Positions 44,069-53,071 of a stretch of 64,000 nt of DNA are shown piece by piece. Origin of the DNA: Sulfuriferula sp047300855. GTDB taxonomy: Bacteria; Pseudomonadota; Gammaproteobacteria; Burkholderiales; Sulfuriferulaceae. How positions within the stretch are numbered: the first letter of the stretch is position 1; each line of letters begins with the position of its first letter. Position numbers and translations under genes: made by a program. Where the stretch lies: contig NZ_CP170197.1 of the NCBI RefSeq assembly GCF_047300855.1, positions 3,162,001 to 3,226,000 of the forward strand, written 5' to 3'. The notes under the pieces are model-generated. The model was not told the DNA's origin. It saw only the letters and a program-made list of their open reading frames with translations, and did not search any database.

Positions 44069-44974
44069 ATGTTACATCTCACTTTGCGGCAATTAAAAAT
44101 TTTTGAATCCGTTGCGCGGCTGTTGAGCTATTCCCGCGCAGCGCGGGAATTGCATCTCTCCCAACCGGCTGTTTCAATGCAAATCAAGCTTTTGGAAGAA
44201 AATCTGGGACTGCCTCTGTTCGAGCAAATAGGCAAAAAGATTTATATGACCGAGGCTGGCCGGGAGATGTATTACTATAGTAAAGCCATTGCCGAGCAGC
44301 TGGGTGAAGCCGAACTGGTGCTGGCCGAACTCAAGGGGATGGAGCGTGGCAATCTGAAAATATCCGTGGCCTCCACCGCGAATTATTTCGCCACCCAACT
44401 GCTGGCCAGCTTTCGCCAAAACCATCCGCAAGTCACGGTTAATCTGGATGTCACCAACCGCGAGGCATTGCTGGGCCAGCTTGAGCAGAACGAAATTGAT
44501 CTGGCGATAATGGGGCAGCCGCCTGACGGACATGACCTAATCGCGGAATCATTCATGGAAAATCCGCTGGTAGTGATCTCTGCTCCGGATAATCCTCTGG
44601 CTGGGCAAAAACGCATCCCGGTGAGTCGCCTGGCCAATGAAATACTGATTGTGCGTGAAGCCGGCTCGGGCACCCGCAGCGCTTCGGAGCGATTTTTCCA
44701 GACCCATCAAATCACCCCGCTAAGAGGCCTGGTAATGAATACCAATGAGGCCATCAAACAGGCCGTTCAAGCCGGCATGGGCCTGGCCGTGGTGTCCTTG
44801 CATACCGTTTCACTGGAACTGGAAACCCGCCGCCTGGCGTTACTCGATGTGGAATTTTTTCCAATCCAGCGCCACTGGTTCATTGTGCATCGCAAAAACA
44901 AGCGCCTGTCTGCAACAGCGCAGGCATTCAAGCGATTCTTGCTGGATGAAGGTAAGGCAAAGCAAGCCGATTAG
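44069..44974 (+). CDS. cbbR: LysR-type regulator CbbR, second copy
   Basis: 301 residues with the same opening as the first CbbR (LTLRQLKIFESVARLLSYSRAARELHLSQPAVSMQIKLLEENLGLPLFEQ) and an effector domain containing INREAGSGTRS-like sequence (IVREAGSGTRSASERFF). It diverges from cbbL2 and presumably controls that operon. The start has no strong ribosome-binding site, and a dyad covers the place where one would lie. Its stop codon directly abuts the stop of the truncated hemY. Confidence 0.92.
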   Translation: MLHLTLRQLKIFESVARLLSYSRAARELHLSQPAVSMQIKLLEENLGLPLFEQIGKKIYMTEAGREMYYYSKAIAEQLGEAELVLAELKGMERGNLKISVASTANYFATQLLASFRQNHPQVTVNLDVTNREALLGQLEQNEIDLAIMGQPPDGHDLIAESFMENPLVVISAPDNPLAGQKRIPVSRLANEILIVREAGSGTRSASERFFQTHQITPLRGLVMNTNEAIKQAVQAGMGLAVVSLHTVSLELETRRLALLDVEFFPIQRHWFIVHRKNKRLSATAQAFKRFLLDEGKAKQAD

Positions 44975-45598
44975 CTACACTGCCTGCTGCTGGTCTTTCA
45001 GCATTTGATGTGCGCGCGCTTCGAGCTTCTCCAGAACCCCATGTTTGGGATCAAGGATTGCGGCCTGTTTAAGGCGGACCAGGGCAGCATCGGCACGCCC
45101 TTCGCCCAGCAGACAGTCTGCCTCGGTTATCAGCCGCACCATTGCCTGGTCGGGCGCCAACTGTTCCAGCTGTGCCAGGTATCCATCGCGGCGTGAATAT
45201 GCCTTGGTTTCATGCGCAGCACGTGCGGCAATCAACGTTGCCTGCCATTGCGTAGAATCCAGCGAGAGCGCTTCGGCCGCGCGGTTTTCAGCCCGGTTAT
45301 AACGCATTTCCAGCAACGCCGTGAGCGCCTCGCTGAGCGCCTCGCGCGACTTTTGCTCGCGTTGCCTGGCGCGGAAAGTGCGGACTTGTTCCGGCAGGCG
45401 CAAGGTTGCCGAGGCAAGACGAAAAAACAGATGACCCAGCACCAGCAAGACCAGGAATACCGCCACCATCAGCGTGAGCGAGAGCTCTACCCGATAGGGC
45501 GGGTACACCAGAACGGCATAACCCGGGTCGTATTTGCCCGCCATGGTAAAGCCCACCGCCAGGGCGAAAAGCACAACAATCCAGATGAGCGCACGCAT
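44975..45598 (-). CDS. hemY: HemY-like protein, C-terminal half missing
   Basis: 207 residues: two N-terminal membrane segments and the HemY_N region (YDPGYAVLVYPPYRVELSLTLMVAVFLVLLVLG), then the first TPR-like helices up to LEKLEARAHQMLKDQQQAV. Full HemY proteins are about 400 residues, so nearly half is gone. The cut coincides exactly with the end of cbbR2, pointing to a rearrangement that brought the cbb2 locus next to it. HemY is a protoheme-synthesis-associated inner-membrane protein. It may be a non-functional remnant or a shortened but working form. Confidence 0.8.
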   Translation of the reverse strand: MRALIWIVVLFALAVGFTMAGKYDPGYAVLVYPPYRVELSLTLMVAVFLVLLVLGHLFFRLASATLRLPEQVRTFRARQREQKSREALSEALTALLEMRYNRAENRAAEALSLDSTQWQATLIAARAAHETKAYSRRDGYLAQLEQLAPDQAMVRLITEADCLLGEGRADAALVRLKQAAILDPKHGVLEKLEARAHQMLKDQQQAV

Positions 45599-46623
45599 TA
45601 ATGCTTACGCCCGATGCGGCTCGCCTGCAACGCCGCGAGACTTTCCGACAGGCTAGGCAATTGGATGCTGACCGGGCTATTGGCCAATTTACCAAGGCTG
45701 ATCAAGGCCCTCGCCACCCGCGCGTCGCTACCGTTGAAATAACGCTTCACCCAATTCTGGGCATCCAGCAGATCGGATTTGTAACTGACTTCATCGTGCG
45801 CCAACAACGCGATGCGCGCGGTGAGCAGGCGCAACTTGAGATTTTGTCGCAGGAAATAAACTTGTGTCGGCGCCAGCAATGCAGTGTCTGGAGTATCCAT
45901 GCGCCGCACCTGCACCAGACCCTTGAGTTCTTGCAGGATTTCACGCCCAAAGCGGTTGGCGGCGCCAGTCACTTGAGGATGCTGGCTGCGCGGTTGGACC
46001 ACCGGAATTTCATGTTCGCTGGCAATCGGCAGATCATCCACATCGGCTATCAATTCATCCAGACGCTGCGCAATGCCCACTGTATCAATCTGGGGTACTT
46101 CCTGCAGACGCAGGATATCGTCATTGATCGCACGCTGCAGTGCCGCAAACTGGGGTTTGTTCAGGCGTTCCAGCCGCGTCTCCGCACTCCGCAATGCGAT
46201 CAGCGCGGCCTTGGCATTGCCTGCCAGCTGCAATTGCTGGCTGGCAGACAGCACGATCTGCTCTATATCCGCCAGGGTCCACTCATCACGGCTACGCGCC
46301 AAATCCTGATACAAGGCTTCCAGCGCCAACTGCTGATTTTGTGAATCGGCCAGCTTGCCCTGAATTTCCCCCAGCTTGACCGACAGTTCGCGCGTGCTTT
46401 CTATCGCCTGCTTGCTCAACACCCGGCTTTCCTGCTCAACATTGTTGGATGCTGCCAGGCGTTGCCCTAATTCAATCTGCAACTGGCGGATACGGTTATT
46501 GCTATCCCACCACTGCCAGCCGGCTATTCCCAGCGCCAGCAATGCCACTATCAGTGCGGGCCGGATACGCCCAAGATTGTCGAGCAAATCCGGTTTGTCG
46601 ACGGTTTGTGGCTGTTCGATCAT
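45598..46623 (-). CDS. hemX: HemX, uroporphyrinogen III methyltransferase-like membrane protein
   Basis: 341 residues from ATG at 46623, which overlaps the hemD stop by 4 bases. One membrane segment (IRPALIVALLALGIAGWQWW) is followed by a long coiled coil (RQLQIELGQRLAASNNVEQ...) and an alpha-helical domain, the usual HemX layout. No methyltransferase motifs are present; it likely scaffolds heme-synthesis enzymes at the membrane. It overlaps hemY by one base. Confidence 0.88.
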   Translation of the reverse strand: MIEQPQTVDKPDLLDNLGRIRPALIVALLALGIAGWQWWDSNNRIRQLQIELGQRLAASNNVEQESRVLSKQAIESTRELSVKLGEIQGKLADSQNQQLALEALYQDLARSRDEWTLADIEQIVLSASQQLQLAGNAKAALIALRSAETRLERLNKPQFAALQRAINDDILRLQEVPQIDTVGIAQRLDELIADVDDLPIASEHEIPVVQPRSQHPQVTGAANRFGREILQELKGLVQVRRMDTPDTALLAPTQVYFLRQNLKLRLLTARIALLAHDEVSYKSDLLDAQNWVKRYFNGSDARVARALISLGKLANSPVSIQLPSLSESLAALQASRIGRKH

Positions 46624-47393
46624 GGATGGACCCTGAACCATTCAATCATACCCTGTACCAGCCCCTCGTCCCCTGAGGGGGTGACCATAGCCTGTTCCAG
46701 CCCAAGTTCACGCGTAACTTCCAGGATGCGGGGGTGCGGCACAAACACGGGCGTGGTTTTCAGCCATTGCCGCCCCAGCTTGCCCAACATATCGTAGAGA
46801 TTACGCAAGCCTTCCGCACTGGTAACCGTCACCGCGTTAATTTCATTACGCGACCACTGGCGTAGCAATCCGCCCGCCGATGCATCCGGACGGCTGCGCC
46901 GGTAGCATTCGGCATATTCGATACTGGCACCGCGGGCGGCCAGGGTGTCGCCCAGCACCTCACGGCCGCCGTCGCCGCGAAAAATGACGATACGTTGACC
47001 CGCCACATTTTGCAGCTCGGGCATTTCCAGCAGATTCTCGCTATCGAAGCGGGCTGTTGGCGCAATGATATCGGTGATGCCAAAGTGTTTCAGTTCCTTG
47101 CTGCTGCCGCGGCCGATGGCGGCGATTTTGAGCGTGGCCGGCAGTTCACGGCGCGACTTGATCAGGTTCATCGCCTTGTTCACCGCATTCGGACTGATGA
47201 AAATAGCGAGATCCACGCTATCCAGCCGGTCAATCAGCTCATACAACGGCTGCAGGTCGGCTGCGTCCAGGATTTCCAGCACCGGGAATAGCACCGGCTT
47301 GCCCGCCGCGGCAATAATCAGTTCAGCCAGATGCGCCGCCTGATGGGCGGGCCGCGTTACCAGTACGCCGCGTCCATTCAATGAGGTACTCAT
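46620..47393 (-). CDS. hemD: Uroporphyrinogen-III synthase (HemD)
   Basis: 257 residues from ATG at 47393 (MSTSLNGRGVLVTRPAHQA), overlapping hemC by 4 bases; a longer reading into hemC is rejected. The two-domain fold is seen in VLVTRPAHQAAHLAELI, FISPNAVNKAMNLI, AAIGRGSSKELKHFG and the second-domain TVTSAEGLRNLYDM. It closes and inverts ring D of hydroxymethylbilane, the step after HemC. Confidence 0.93.
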   Translation of the reverse strand: MSTSLNGRGVLVTRPAHQAAHLAELIIAAAGKPVLFPVLEILDAADLQPLYELIDRLDSVDLAIFISPNAVNKAMNLIKSRRELPATLKIAAIGRGSSKELKHFGITDIIAPTARFDSENLLEMPELQNVAGQRIVIFRGDGGREVLGDTLAARGASIEYAECYRRSRPDASAGGLLRQWSRNEINAVTVTSAEGLRNLYDMLGKLGRQWLKTTPVFVPHPRILEVTRELGLEQAMVTPSGDEGLVQGMIEWFRVHP

Positions 47394-48343
47394 GCTGATA
47401 ACGCCGCGAGGATTGCACCCGCACCCAGAGCCAGGAGTTGATCCGCCAATTGACAGCCCAGGCGTTCCGCATCCTCGCATGGCCCGGACACACTGCCGCT
47501 GATGATGCGGCTGCCATCAATTTCCGCGACGAAACCGCGCAAATTGAGAATACCATCGGCAATCTGCGCATAACCACCCAGAGGCACCTGGCAACTGCCT
47601 CCCAGGGCGCGGCTCATGGCACGTTCGGCTCGGACGCAGTCGGCGGTGGCACTATGATTAAGCGGTGCCAGCAAAGCCACCAGATCCTCGCGCCCGGCCA
47701 GACACTCGATGCCCAGCGCGCCCTGACCGACTGCTGGCAAACTCTGCTCGGGACTGATTTCATTGCGGATGCGTGCGCCCAATCCCAGCCGTTTAAGCCC
47801 AGCGGCGGCAAGAATGATGGCGTCATACTGGCCTTCATCGAGCTTGCGCAAGCGAGTCTGTACATTGCCGCGCAGTGGCTCAATTATCAATTGCGGAAAA
47901 CGTGCGCGTAACTGGCATTCGCGCCGCAGACTGGATGTGCCGACTCGTGCCCCTGCAGGTAACGCGTCGAGGCTGGCATAGGTGCCGGAGACAAACGCAT
48001 CGCGCGGGTCTTCGCGCTCGCCAATCGCCGCGAGCTGGAAACCTTCCGGTAAATTCATCGGCACGTCTTTGATGGAATGCACGGCAATGTGCGCGCGCCC
48101 TTCCGCCATCGCCGTTTCCAGTTCCTTGACGAATAAACCCTTTCCGCCAATTTTACTCAGAGGTGAATCGAGAATCTGGTCACCCTGAGTCGTCATCCCC
48201 AGGATACGCACCCGCATGGCCGGATAAAGCGCACGCAGACGCTCGGCAACGTGTTCTGCTTGCCACAGGGCAAGTGCGCTCTCGCGCGAAGCGATGATCA
48301 ATTCATCCGGGGTGATTGGGGGGTGGTTTGGACTATTTAACAA
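47390..48343 (-). CDS. hemC: Hydroxymethylbilane synthase (HemC)
   Basis: 317 residues. ASRESALALWQAEHVAERLRALYP, the catalytic Asp region (HSIKDVPMNLPEGF), RRECQLRARFPQLIIEPLRGNVQTRLRKLDEGQYDAIILAAAGL and the cofactor Cys in GGSCQVPLGGYA are all present. It polymerises four porphobilinogens. It heads the hemC-hemD-hemX-hemY run, with each junction overlapping, so the four are one operon. Confidence 0.96.
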   Translation of the reverse strand: MLNSPNHPPITPDELIIASRESALALWQAEHVAERLRALYPAMRVRILGMTTQGDQILDSPLSKIGGKGLFVKELETAMAEGRAHIAVHSIKDVPMNLPEGFQLAAIGEREDPRDAFVSGTYASLDALPAGARVGTSSLRRECQLRARFPQLIIEPLRGNVQTRLRKLDEGQYDAIILAAAGLKRLGLGARIRNEISPEQSLPAVGQGALGIECLAGREDLVALLAPLNHSATADCVRAERAMSRALGGSCQVPLGGYAQIADGILNLRGFVAEIDGSRIISGSVSGPCEDAERLGCQLADQLLALGAGAILAALSA

Positions 48344-48397
48344 AGGACGGCCTGCACGTAAAATGGAGCATCAATTAGCGTATTTGCGCTTGGAGCA

Positions 48398-48907
48398 ATG
48401 ACAATGATGAAATTGGCAACGTTATTTCTTTTAGGAATTCTAGCATGGACCGGCCTATCCCCGGCGCGTGCAGAAACCCCAAACGTTCCTTACAGCACCA
48501 ACCTGAAAGCCGATGCGGAACTGGCAAAAAGCCGCGGCGTGCCCATCATGGTAATGTTTGGCTCGCCGCATTGCCCTTACTGCGAGCGCCTGCTCAGTGA
48601 GTTTCTGCTGCCCATGCAGCGCAATCCGGAGTATGCCAAAAAAGTGCTGATGCGCCGGGTAGAAGTTGGCAGTTCGCAAAGCCTGATTGATTTCAACGGC
48701 AAACCGACCACCCAGGGTGATTTTGCCAAACTGCACCGGATAGGACTCTCACCTACCGTGGTCGTATTTGACTACCGCGGCAACCCGGTCTCTGCACCGC
48801 TCATCGGTTTGGGAACGGTGGATTACTACGGTGCCTTTCTGGATGCCGCAATTGATGCCGGACTGACCAAGGTTGCCAGCAATAAATCGCCTCAGCGCTT
48901 GAACTGA
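48398..48907 (+). CDS. Exported thioredoxin-fold protein (CPYC)
   Basis: 169 residues with a signal peptide (cut near SPARA, residue 25) and a thioredoxin fold with active-site CPYC at residues 59-62 in MFGSPHCPYCERL. The cis-Pro region is in GLSPTVVVFD. The set resembles SoxW/thioredoxin-related periplasmic proteins and likely reduces or forms disulfides; the partner is unknown. Start at 48398 or, with better spacing from GGAG, at 48404. It converges with the AlgR-like gene with a 16-base overlap. Confidence 0.8.
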   Translation: MTMMKLATLFLLGILAWTGLSPARAETPNVPYSTNLKADAELAKSRGVPIMVMFGSPHCPYCERLLSEFLLPMQRNPEYAKKVLMRRVEVGSSQSLIDFNGKPTTQGDFAKLHRIGLSPTVVVFDYRGNPVSAPLIGLGTVDYYGAFLDAAIDAGLTKVASNKSPQRLN

Positions 48908-49656
48908 CGGATAACCGCATACTGCCGGCGACTGACCGGCAGGGTCTCATCCAGCCCCTTCAGCAGCACCACCCAGCCAGCCGGCTCCGTGCTTTCACTT
49001 TCACCAGGCCGAATCACAAACCCCTCGATGGCGCTACGCGCCACCAGGCTGTTGCGGTGCACGCGCACGAATGTCTCACCGAACTCCTGCTCGAGGTTAA
49101 TTAGCGACTCATCCAGAAGATAGGTATGGGTGAGGGTACGGGCAGCCACATATTTTTGCTCGGCACGCAGATAAATGACCTCTTCCACCGGCACCAGCAA
49201 AATCCGTCCGCGCTCGCATGCGCTGAGAAACCGCCGCGCTTCGCTATGATGTTGGCGTAATAGCGCAGTCGTGGCAGGATTAAGCGCCTGTGCCTTGCGC
49301 AGCGCCGTAACCAGCCGTTCGCTGCGTACCGGTTTGAGCAGATAATCGACCGCGCTCAATTCGAATGCCTGGATGGCATAGCTGTCATAGGCAGTCGCAA
49401 ACACCACAGCGGGGGGCGTATCCAGCCTGCCCAGATGCTGGGCAAGTTCAAGCCCGTCCATCACCGGCATACGAATATCGAGCAGCACGACATCTACCGC
49501 AGTGTGTTCGAGCACTTGCAACGCCTGTACGCCATTGGCAGCCTCCCCCACCACCGTGGTCGGCAGTTCTGCAGCACAATCCGTCAGCAGGTCACGCAAA
49601 CGATTGCGCGCCGGGGCTTCATCGTCCACGATGAGTATCTGCAATGGCACGCTCAT
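48892..49656 (-). CDS. AlgR/LytTR-type response regulator
   Basis: 254 residues: an N-terminal receiver domain with DDE (11-13) and phosphorylation Asp60 in VVLLDIRMPVMDG, then a LytTR DNA-binding domain (VEEVIYLRAEQKYVAARTL, FVRVHRNSLVAR). It is translationally coupled (4-base overlap) to a LytS/AlgZ-type kinase. The order argH, kinase, regulator, hemCD is the classical betaproteobacterial and Pseudomonas AlgZ-AlgR neighbourhood. Target genes are unknown. Confidence 0.9.
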   Translation of the reverse strand: MSVPLQILIVDDEAPARNRLRDLLTDCAAELPTTVVGEAANGVQALQVLEHTAVDVVLLDIRMPVMDGLELAQHLGRLDTPPAVVFATAYDSYAIQAFELSAVDYLLKPVRSERLVTALRKAQALNPATTALLRQHHSEARRFLSACERGRILLVPVEEVIYLRAEQKYVAARTLTHTYLLDESLINLEQEFGETFVRVHRNSLVARSAIEGFVIRPGESESTEPAGWVVLLKGLDETLPVSRRQYAVIRQFKR

Positions 49657-50693
49657 TTCGCGGCTGTCCGATAAGGCAACGTGATATGCACCTGATAAGC
49701 TGCGTCGCGCACCTGGGTCTTGAGGCTGGCTTCGACGTCGAAATGCAGCATCAGGCGGTTTTTGATATTGCCCATTGCCATCTTGTTGCCGCCGTGATGG
49801 CGTCCTTCGCGCTGATACGGATTGCTGATCACCAGGTGTACCTGGCCATCGCTGCTATACAGATTGATGCTGATCTCGCCGGGCTGGCTGGCCGGTTCGA
49901 TGCCGTGATACACGGCGTTTTCCACCAACGGCTGCAATATCAATGGCGGTATCAGCGCGTCACCCGGCATCTTGTCGATATGCCACGCCACTTGCAAACG
50001 CTCACCCAGACGCAATGCTTCCAGCTCCAGATATTGTTTGCACAATGCCACTTCGCTGGCCAGCGGTACCAGCTGGCGGTTATCGGCCATCAATACGCGG
50101 AACAGATCCGCCAGATTTTCCAGCGCACGTTCGGCGCGGCGCGGCTCGCTGCGCACCAGACTGAGAACCGCATTCAGGCTATTGAATAAAAAATGCGGGC
50201 GTATGCGCGCCTGTAATGCCTGTAAACGCGCTTCGGACAAGGCCGGGGATAGCGCTCGTCCACGCAGGTAAAAATAGCCCAGCAGCATGCCGGTTACCAG
50301 AATCACGTTGATCACATCGCGCAGGCCAAAAACATACAATGCGGTGTCGGCAAACAGTCTTGCCATCATGCCTTTCACTGCGGCATGGCAGACCAGCGCA
50401 AGCAGCAGTACCGCCACCACGCCTTTTTTGTAGGACAGGCGCACCAGCCAGGGCTTGCCCAGGCATAGCACTGCCAGCATCACCAACAGCGCCGGCTGTA
50501 CCACTACCGACTGCTCGACAAACAGGCGCCACACACCATCGAGTGCATCGGCACGCAGCCAGGCCGCCGCCAGGGTCAGCCCCTCAACCCCAACCAGAAT
50601 GCGCAGCGTAACACCCAGATTGCAGAAATCCGGTAACTGGGTGGGATAGTCGGAGGCGGTAGGCTTTGGCATAATCCGGGTATTGTGCAGCAT
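49653..50693 (-). CDS. AlgZ/LytS-type sensor histidine kinase
   Basis: 346 residues from ATG at 50693; a start at 50672 or a TTG further upstream is possible. About four to five membrane segments precede a His_kinase domain with the site RIRPHFLFNSLNAVLSLV, and an ATP-binding region (LILQPLVENAVYHGI, later GNIKNRLMLHF). It pairs with the adjacent LytTR regulator. Confidence 0.88.
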   Translation of the reverse strand: MLHNTRIMPKPTASDYPTQLPDFCNLGVTLRILVGVEGLTLAAAWLRADALDGVWRLFVEQSVVVQPALLVMLAVLCLGKPWLVRLSYKKGVVAVLLLALVCHAAVKGMMARLFADTALYVFGLRDVINVILVTGMLLGYFYLRGRALSPALSEARLQALQARIRPHFLFNSLNAVLSLVRSEPRRAERALENLADLFRVLMADNRQLVPLASEVALCKQYLELEALRLGERLQVAWHIDKMPGDALIPPLILQPLVENAVYHGIEPASQPGEISINLYSSDGQVHLVISNPYQREGRHHGGNKMAMGNIKNRLMLHFDVEASLKTQVRDAAYQVHITLPYRTAAK

Positions 50694-50767
50694 TGTGCTG
50701 TCTTCGGCCAAAACTCTCCCGCCTTTAGTTTTCTGGCCGAACTCCTTTATTGATCAGGTTCCCAAAT

Positions 50768-52162
50768 ATGTCCCAGACACCGCTAGATACCCCGCCGCTG
50801 TGGTCAGGCCGTTTCACCGAACCAGTATCCGAGCGCGTCAAACGCTACACGGCTTCGATCGGGTTCGACTACCGGCTGGCCGAGTTCGATATTCAGGGTT
50901 CACTCGCTCACGCTGCCATGCTCGCCCATCAGCACATCATCAGCACCGACGACCTCGCCGCCATCCGGCGCGGCCTGGCCGAGATCCACGCGGAAATTCT
51001 GGCCGGGAGGTTCCAGTGGTCGCTGGACCTGGAAGACGTCCACCTCAATATTGAAAAAGCGCTCACCAGCAAAGTCGGCGATGCGGGCAAGCGCCTGCAC
51101 ACCGGCCGTTCGCGCAACGACCAGGTAGCGACCGACATCCGCCTCTACCTGCGCCACAATATCGATGGCCTGCTCGGCCTCATCCGCCAGGCACAAAGTG
51201 CGCTGCTCGACGTTGCCGAAGCCAACGCCGAGGTAGTGATGCCCGGTTTCACCCACCTGCAAGTGGCGCAGCCGGTGTCGTTCGGCCACCATCTCATGGC
51301 CTATTTTGAAATGTTGAAGCGCGACGCCGAGCGCCTCGCCGACTGCCGCAAACGCGTCAACCGCCTGCCGCTGGGGGCTGCCGCGCTGGCCGGCACCAGT
51401 TATCCGATTGACCGTGAAATGGTGGCGCGCGAACTCGGCTTTGACGGCGTCTGCGAGAACTCGTTGGACGCCGTTTCAGACCGCGACTTCGCCATCGAAT
51501 TCACGGCGTGCGCCAGCCTCATCATGACCCATTTGTCGCGTCTGTCCGAGGAGTTGATTCTGTGGATGAGCCCACGCTTCGGCTTCATCGACCTGGCCGA
51601 TCGCTTCTGCACCGGCTCCTCCATCATGCCGCAAAAGAAAAATCCGGACGTGCCCGAACTCATCCGTGGCAAGACCGGGCGCGTCAACGGTCATCTGGTG
51701 GCGCTGCTCACTCTGATGAAAGGCCAGCCGCTGGCCTACAACAAGGACAACCAGGAAGACAAGGAGCCACTGTTCGACACGGTGGACACGCTGATCGACA
51801 CCCTCGCCATCGTCGCCGAAATGCTCCCCGGCATTCGCGTCAAGCCCGAAGCCATGCGTGCTGCGGCGCTACAGGGCTTCGCTACCGCTACCGATTTGGC
51901 CGATTATTTGGTGAAAAAAGGTCTCCCATTCCGAGATGCGCATGAAGCCGTGGCACTGGCGGTACGTCATGCAGAGACCAAAGGCTGCGATCTGGCAGAT
52001 TTATCGATGACGGATTTGCAGCAATTCTCGCCCCTGGTGGAAGCGGATATTTACGCCGTACTGTCGCTGGAAGGCTCGATGAACAGCCGCGATCATATCG
52101 GCGGAACCGCGCCGGCGCAGGTAAGGGCAGCCATTGCACGAGGCAGACGCGCACTCAGTTAA
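50768..52162 (+). CDS. argH: Argininosuccinate lyase (ArgH)
   Basis: 464 residues from ATG at 50768 (MSQTPLDTPPLWSGRF); a TTG 18 bases earlier is rejected. The fumarase/ASL signature GSSIMPQKKNPDVPELIRGK and the SRNDQVATD and HLQVAQPVSFGH motifs are intact. It releases arginine and fumarate in the last step of arginine synthesis. It diverges from the AlgZ-like kinase and converges with the Crp-like regulator (4-base overlap). Confidence 0.96.
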   Translation: MSQTPLDTPPLWSGRFTEPVSERVKRYTASIGFDYRLAEFDIQGSLAHAAMLAHQHIISTDDLAAIRRGLAEIHAEILAGRFQWSLDLEDVHLNIEKALTSKVGDAGKRLHTGRSRNDQVATDIRLYLRHNIDGLLGLIRQAQSALLDVAEANAEVVMPGFTHLQVAQPVSFGHHLMAYFEMLKRDAERLADCRKRVNRLPLGAAALAGTSYPIDREMVARELGFDGVCENSLDAVSDRDFAIEFTACASLIMTHLSRLSEELILWMSPRFGFIDLADRFCTGSSIMPQKKNPDVPELIRGKTGRVNGHLVALLTLMKGQPLAYNKDNQEDKEPLFDTVDTLIDTLAIVAEMLPGIRVKPEAMRAAALQGFATATDLADYLVKKGLPFRDAHEAVALAVRHAETKGCDLADLSMTDLQQFSPLVEADIYAVLSLEGSMNSRDHIGGTAPAQVRAAIARGRRALS

Positions 52163-52911
52163 GTAACGCACTGGGCCATCTCTCCGGTATGGCGGGGGAT
52201 ATTCAAGTCGGAGAAAAACCGCTCCGACTCTTTTTTCACGACGTCATAGCACTCGCAAACGTGAGTTTCCAAACCTGGTCTATCCAGGACCTTAATGTGC
52301 CCACGGCAGTAACTAATCAGGCCATCTGTTTGCAGCTTGCGCGCCGCTTCGGTGATGCTTTCGCGGCGTACACCGAGCATGTTTGAAATCAATTCCTGGG
52401 TCATGGCCAGGCTACCGGAATGGACGCGATCAAAATTTAACAGCAACCAGCGGCACAACTGCTGCTCGACCGAATGACGGCGGTTGCAGGCAGTCGTCTG
52501 AGCCATCTGGATGATGAGGGTTCGCGTATAACGCATCAATAGATGCTGCAATGATCCGCCTTGGTCAAACTCCTGTTTCAGCACTTTCGCCGGAAGACGG
52601 TAACCGTGACCGGCAGTCTGGATGGTTGCCATGGTGAGTGCCGCGTTATATCCCATGAAAATTGAAACATCCAGGACGCCTTCATTTCCCACTACCGCAA
52701 CTTCCACAGACACTCCGTCTTCGAGGCTGCAAAGAAGCGAGGCTGTGGCGCTGGTGGGAAAATAGGCGTATTGCAATGCCTCATTACATTCGTACAGGAC
52801 TTCCGTATAGGGCATGGACACGAGTTCAAGATGCGGAGCAATGCGCTCGAACTCTTCCGTATGCATCGCAGCGAGAAGATAATTCTGCCGTGGGTCGAAA
52901 ATTTCAGTCAT
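52159..52911 (-). CDS. Crp/Fnr family transcriptional regulator
   Basis: 250 residues from ATG at 52911 (GGGAGAG ahead); a longer frame exists. The cyclic-nucleotide-like beta-roll is at about 20-130, followed by a dimer helix and a winged helix-turn-helix (AMTQELISNMLGVRRESITEAARKLQTDGLISY). No FNR cysteine cluster is seen at the N-terminus, so it is not a classical oxygen sensor. The signal is unknown. Confidence 0.85.
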   Translation of the reverse strand: MTEIFDPRQNYLLAAMHTEEFERIAPHLELVSMPYTEVLYECNEALQYAYFPTSATASLLCSLEDGVSVEVAVVGNEGVLDVSIFMGYNAALTMATIQTAGHGYRLPAKVLKQEFDQGGSLQHLLMRYTRTLIIQMAQTTACNRRHSVEQQLCRWLLLNFDRVHSGSLAMTQELISNMLGVRRESITEAARKLQTDGLISYCRGHIKVLDRPGLETHVCECYDVVKKESERFFSDLNIPRHTGEMAQCVT

Positions 52912-52933
52912 TTTGACTCTCCCGGTATTTATC

Positions 52934-52957
52934 TTTGACTTTGAATTGCCGGTCAAA
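52934..52957. promoter_or_regulatory. Inverted repeat before the Crp/Fnr gene
   Basis: TTTGAC, 12-base spacer, GTCAAA, located 23-46 bases ahead of the regulator start. The position suits autoregulation, but the dyad is not a recognised Crp or Fnr consensus. Confidence 0.3.
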
Positions 52958-53071
52958 ATTGAATAATGGTTTTACTACTTTGAGTGCAATCTATAGGCGT
53001 AGTGATGACAAATCGGGCCAACTCGCCTTTACTTCCAACCTGAAGATGCTTCCTGTATAGGCAAATTCAGA

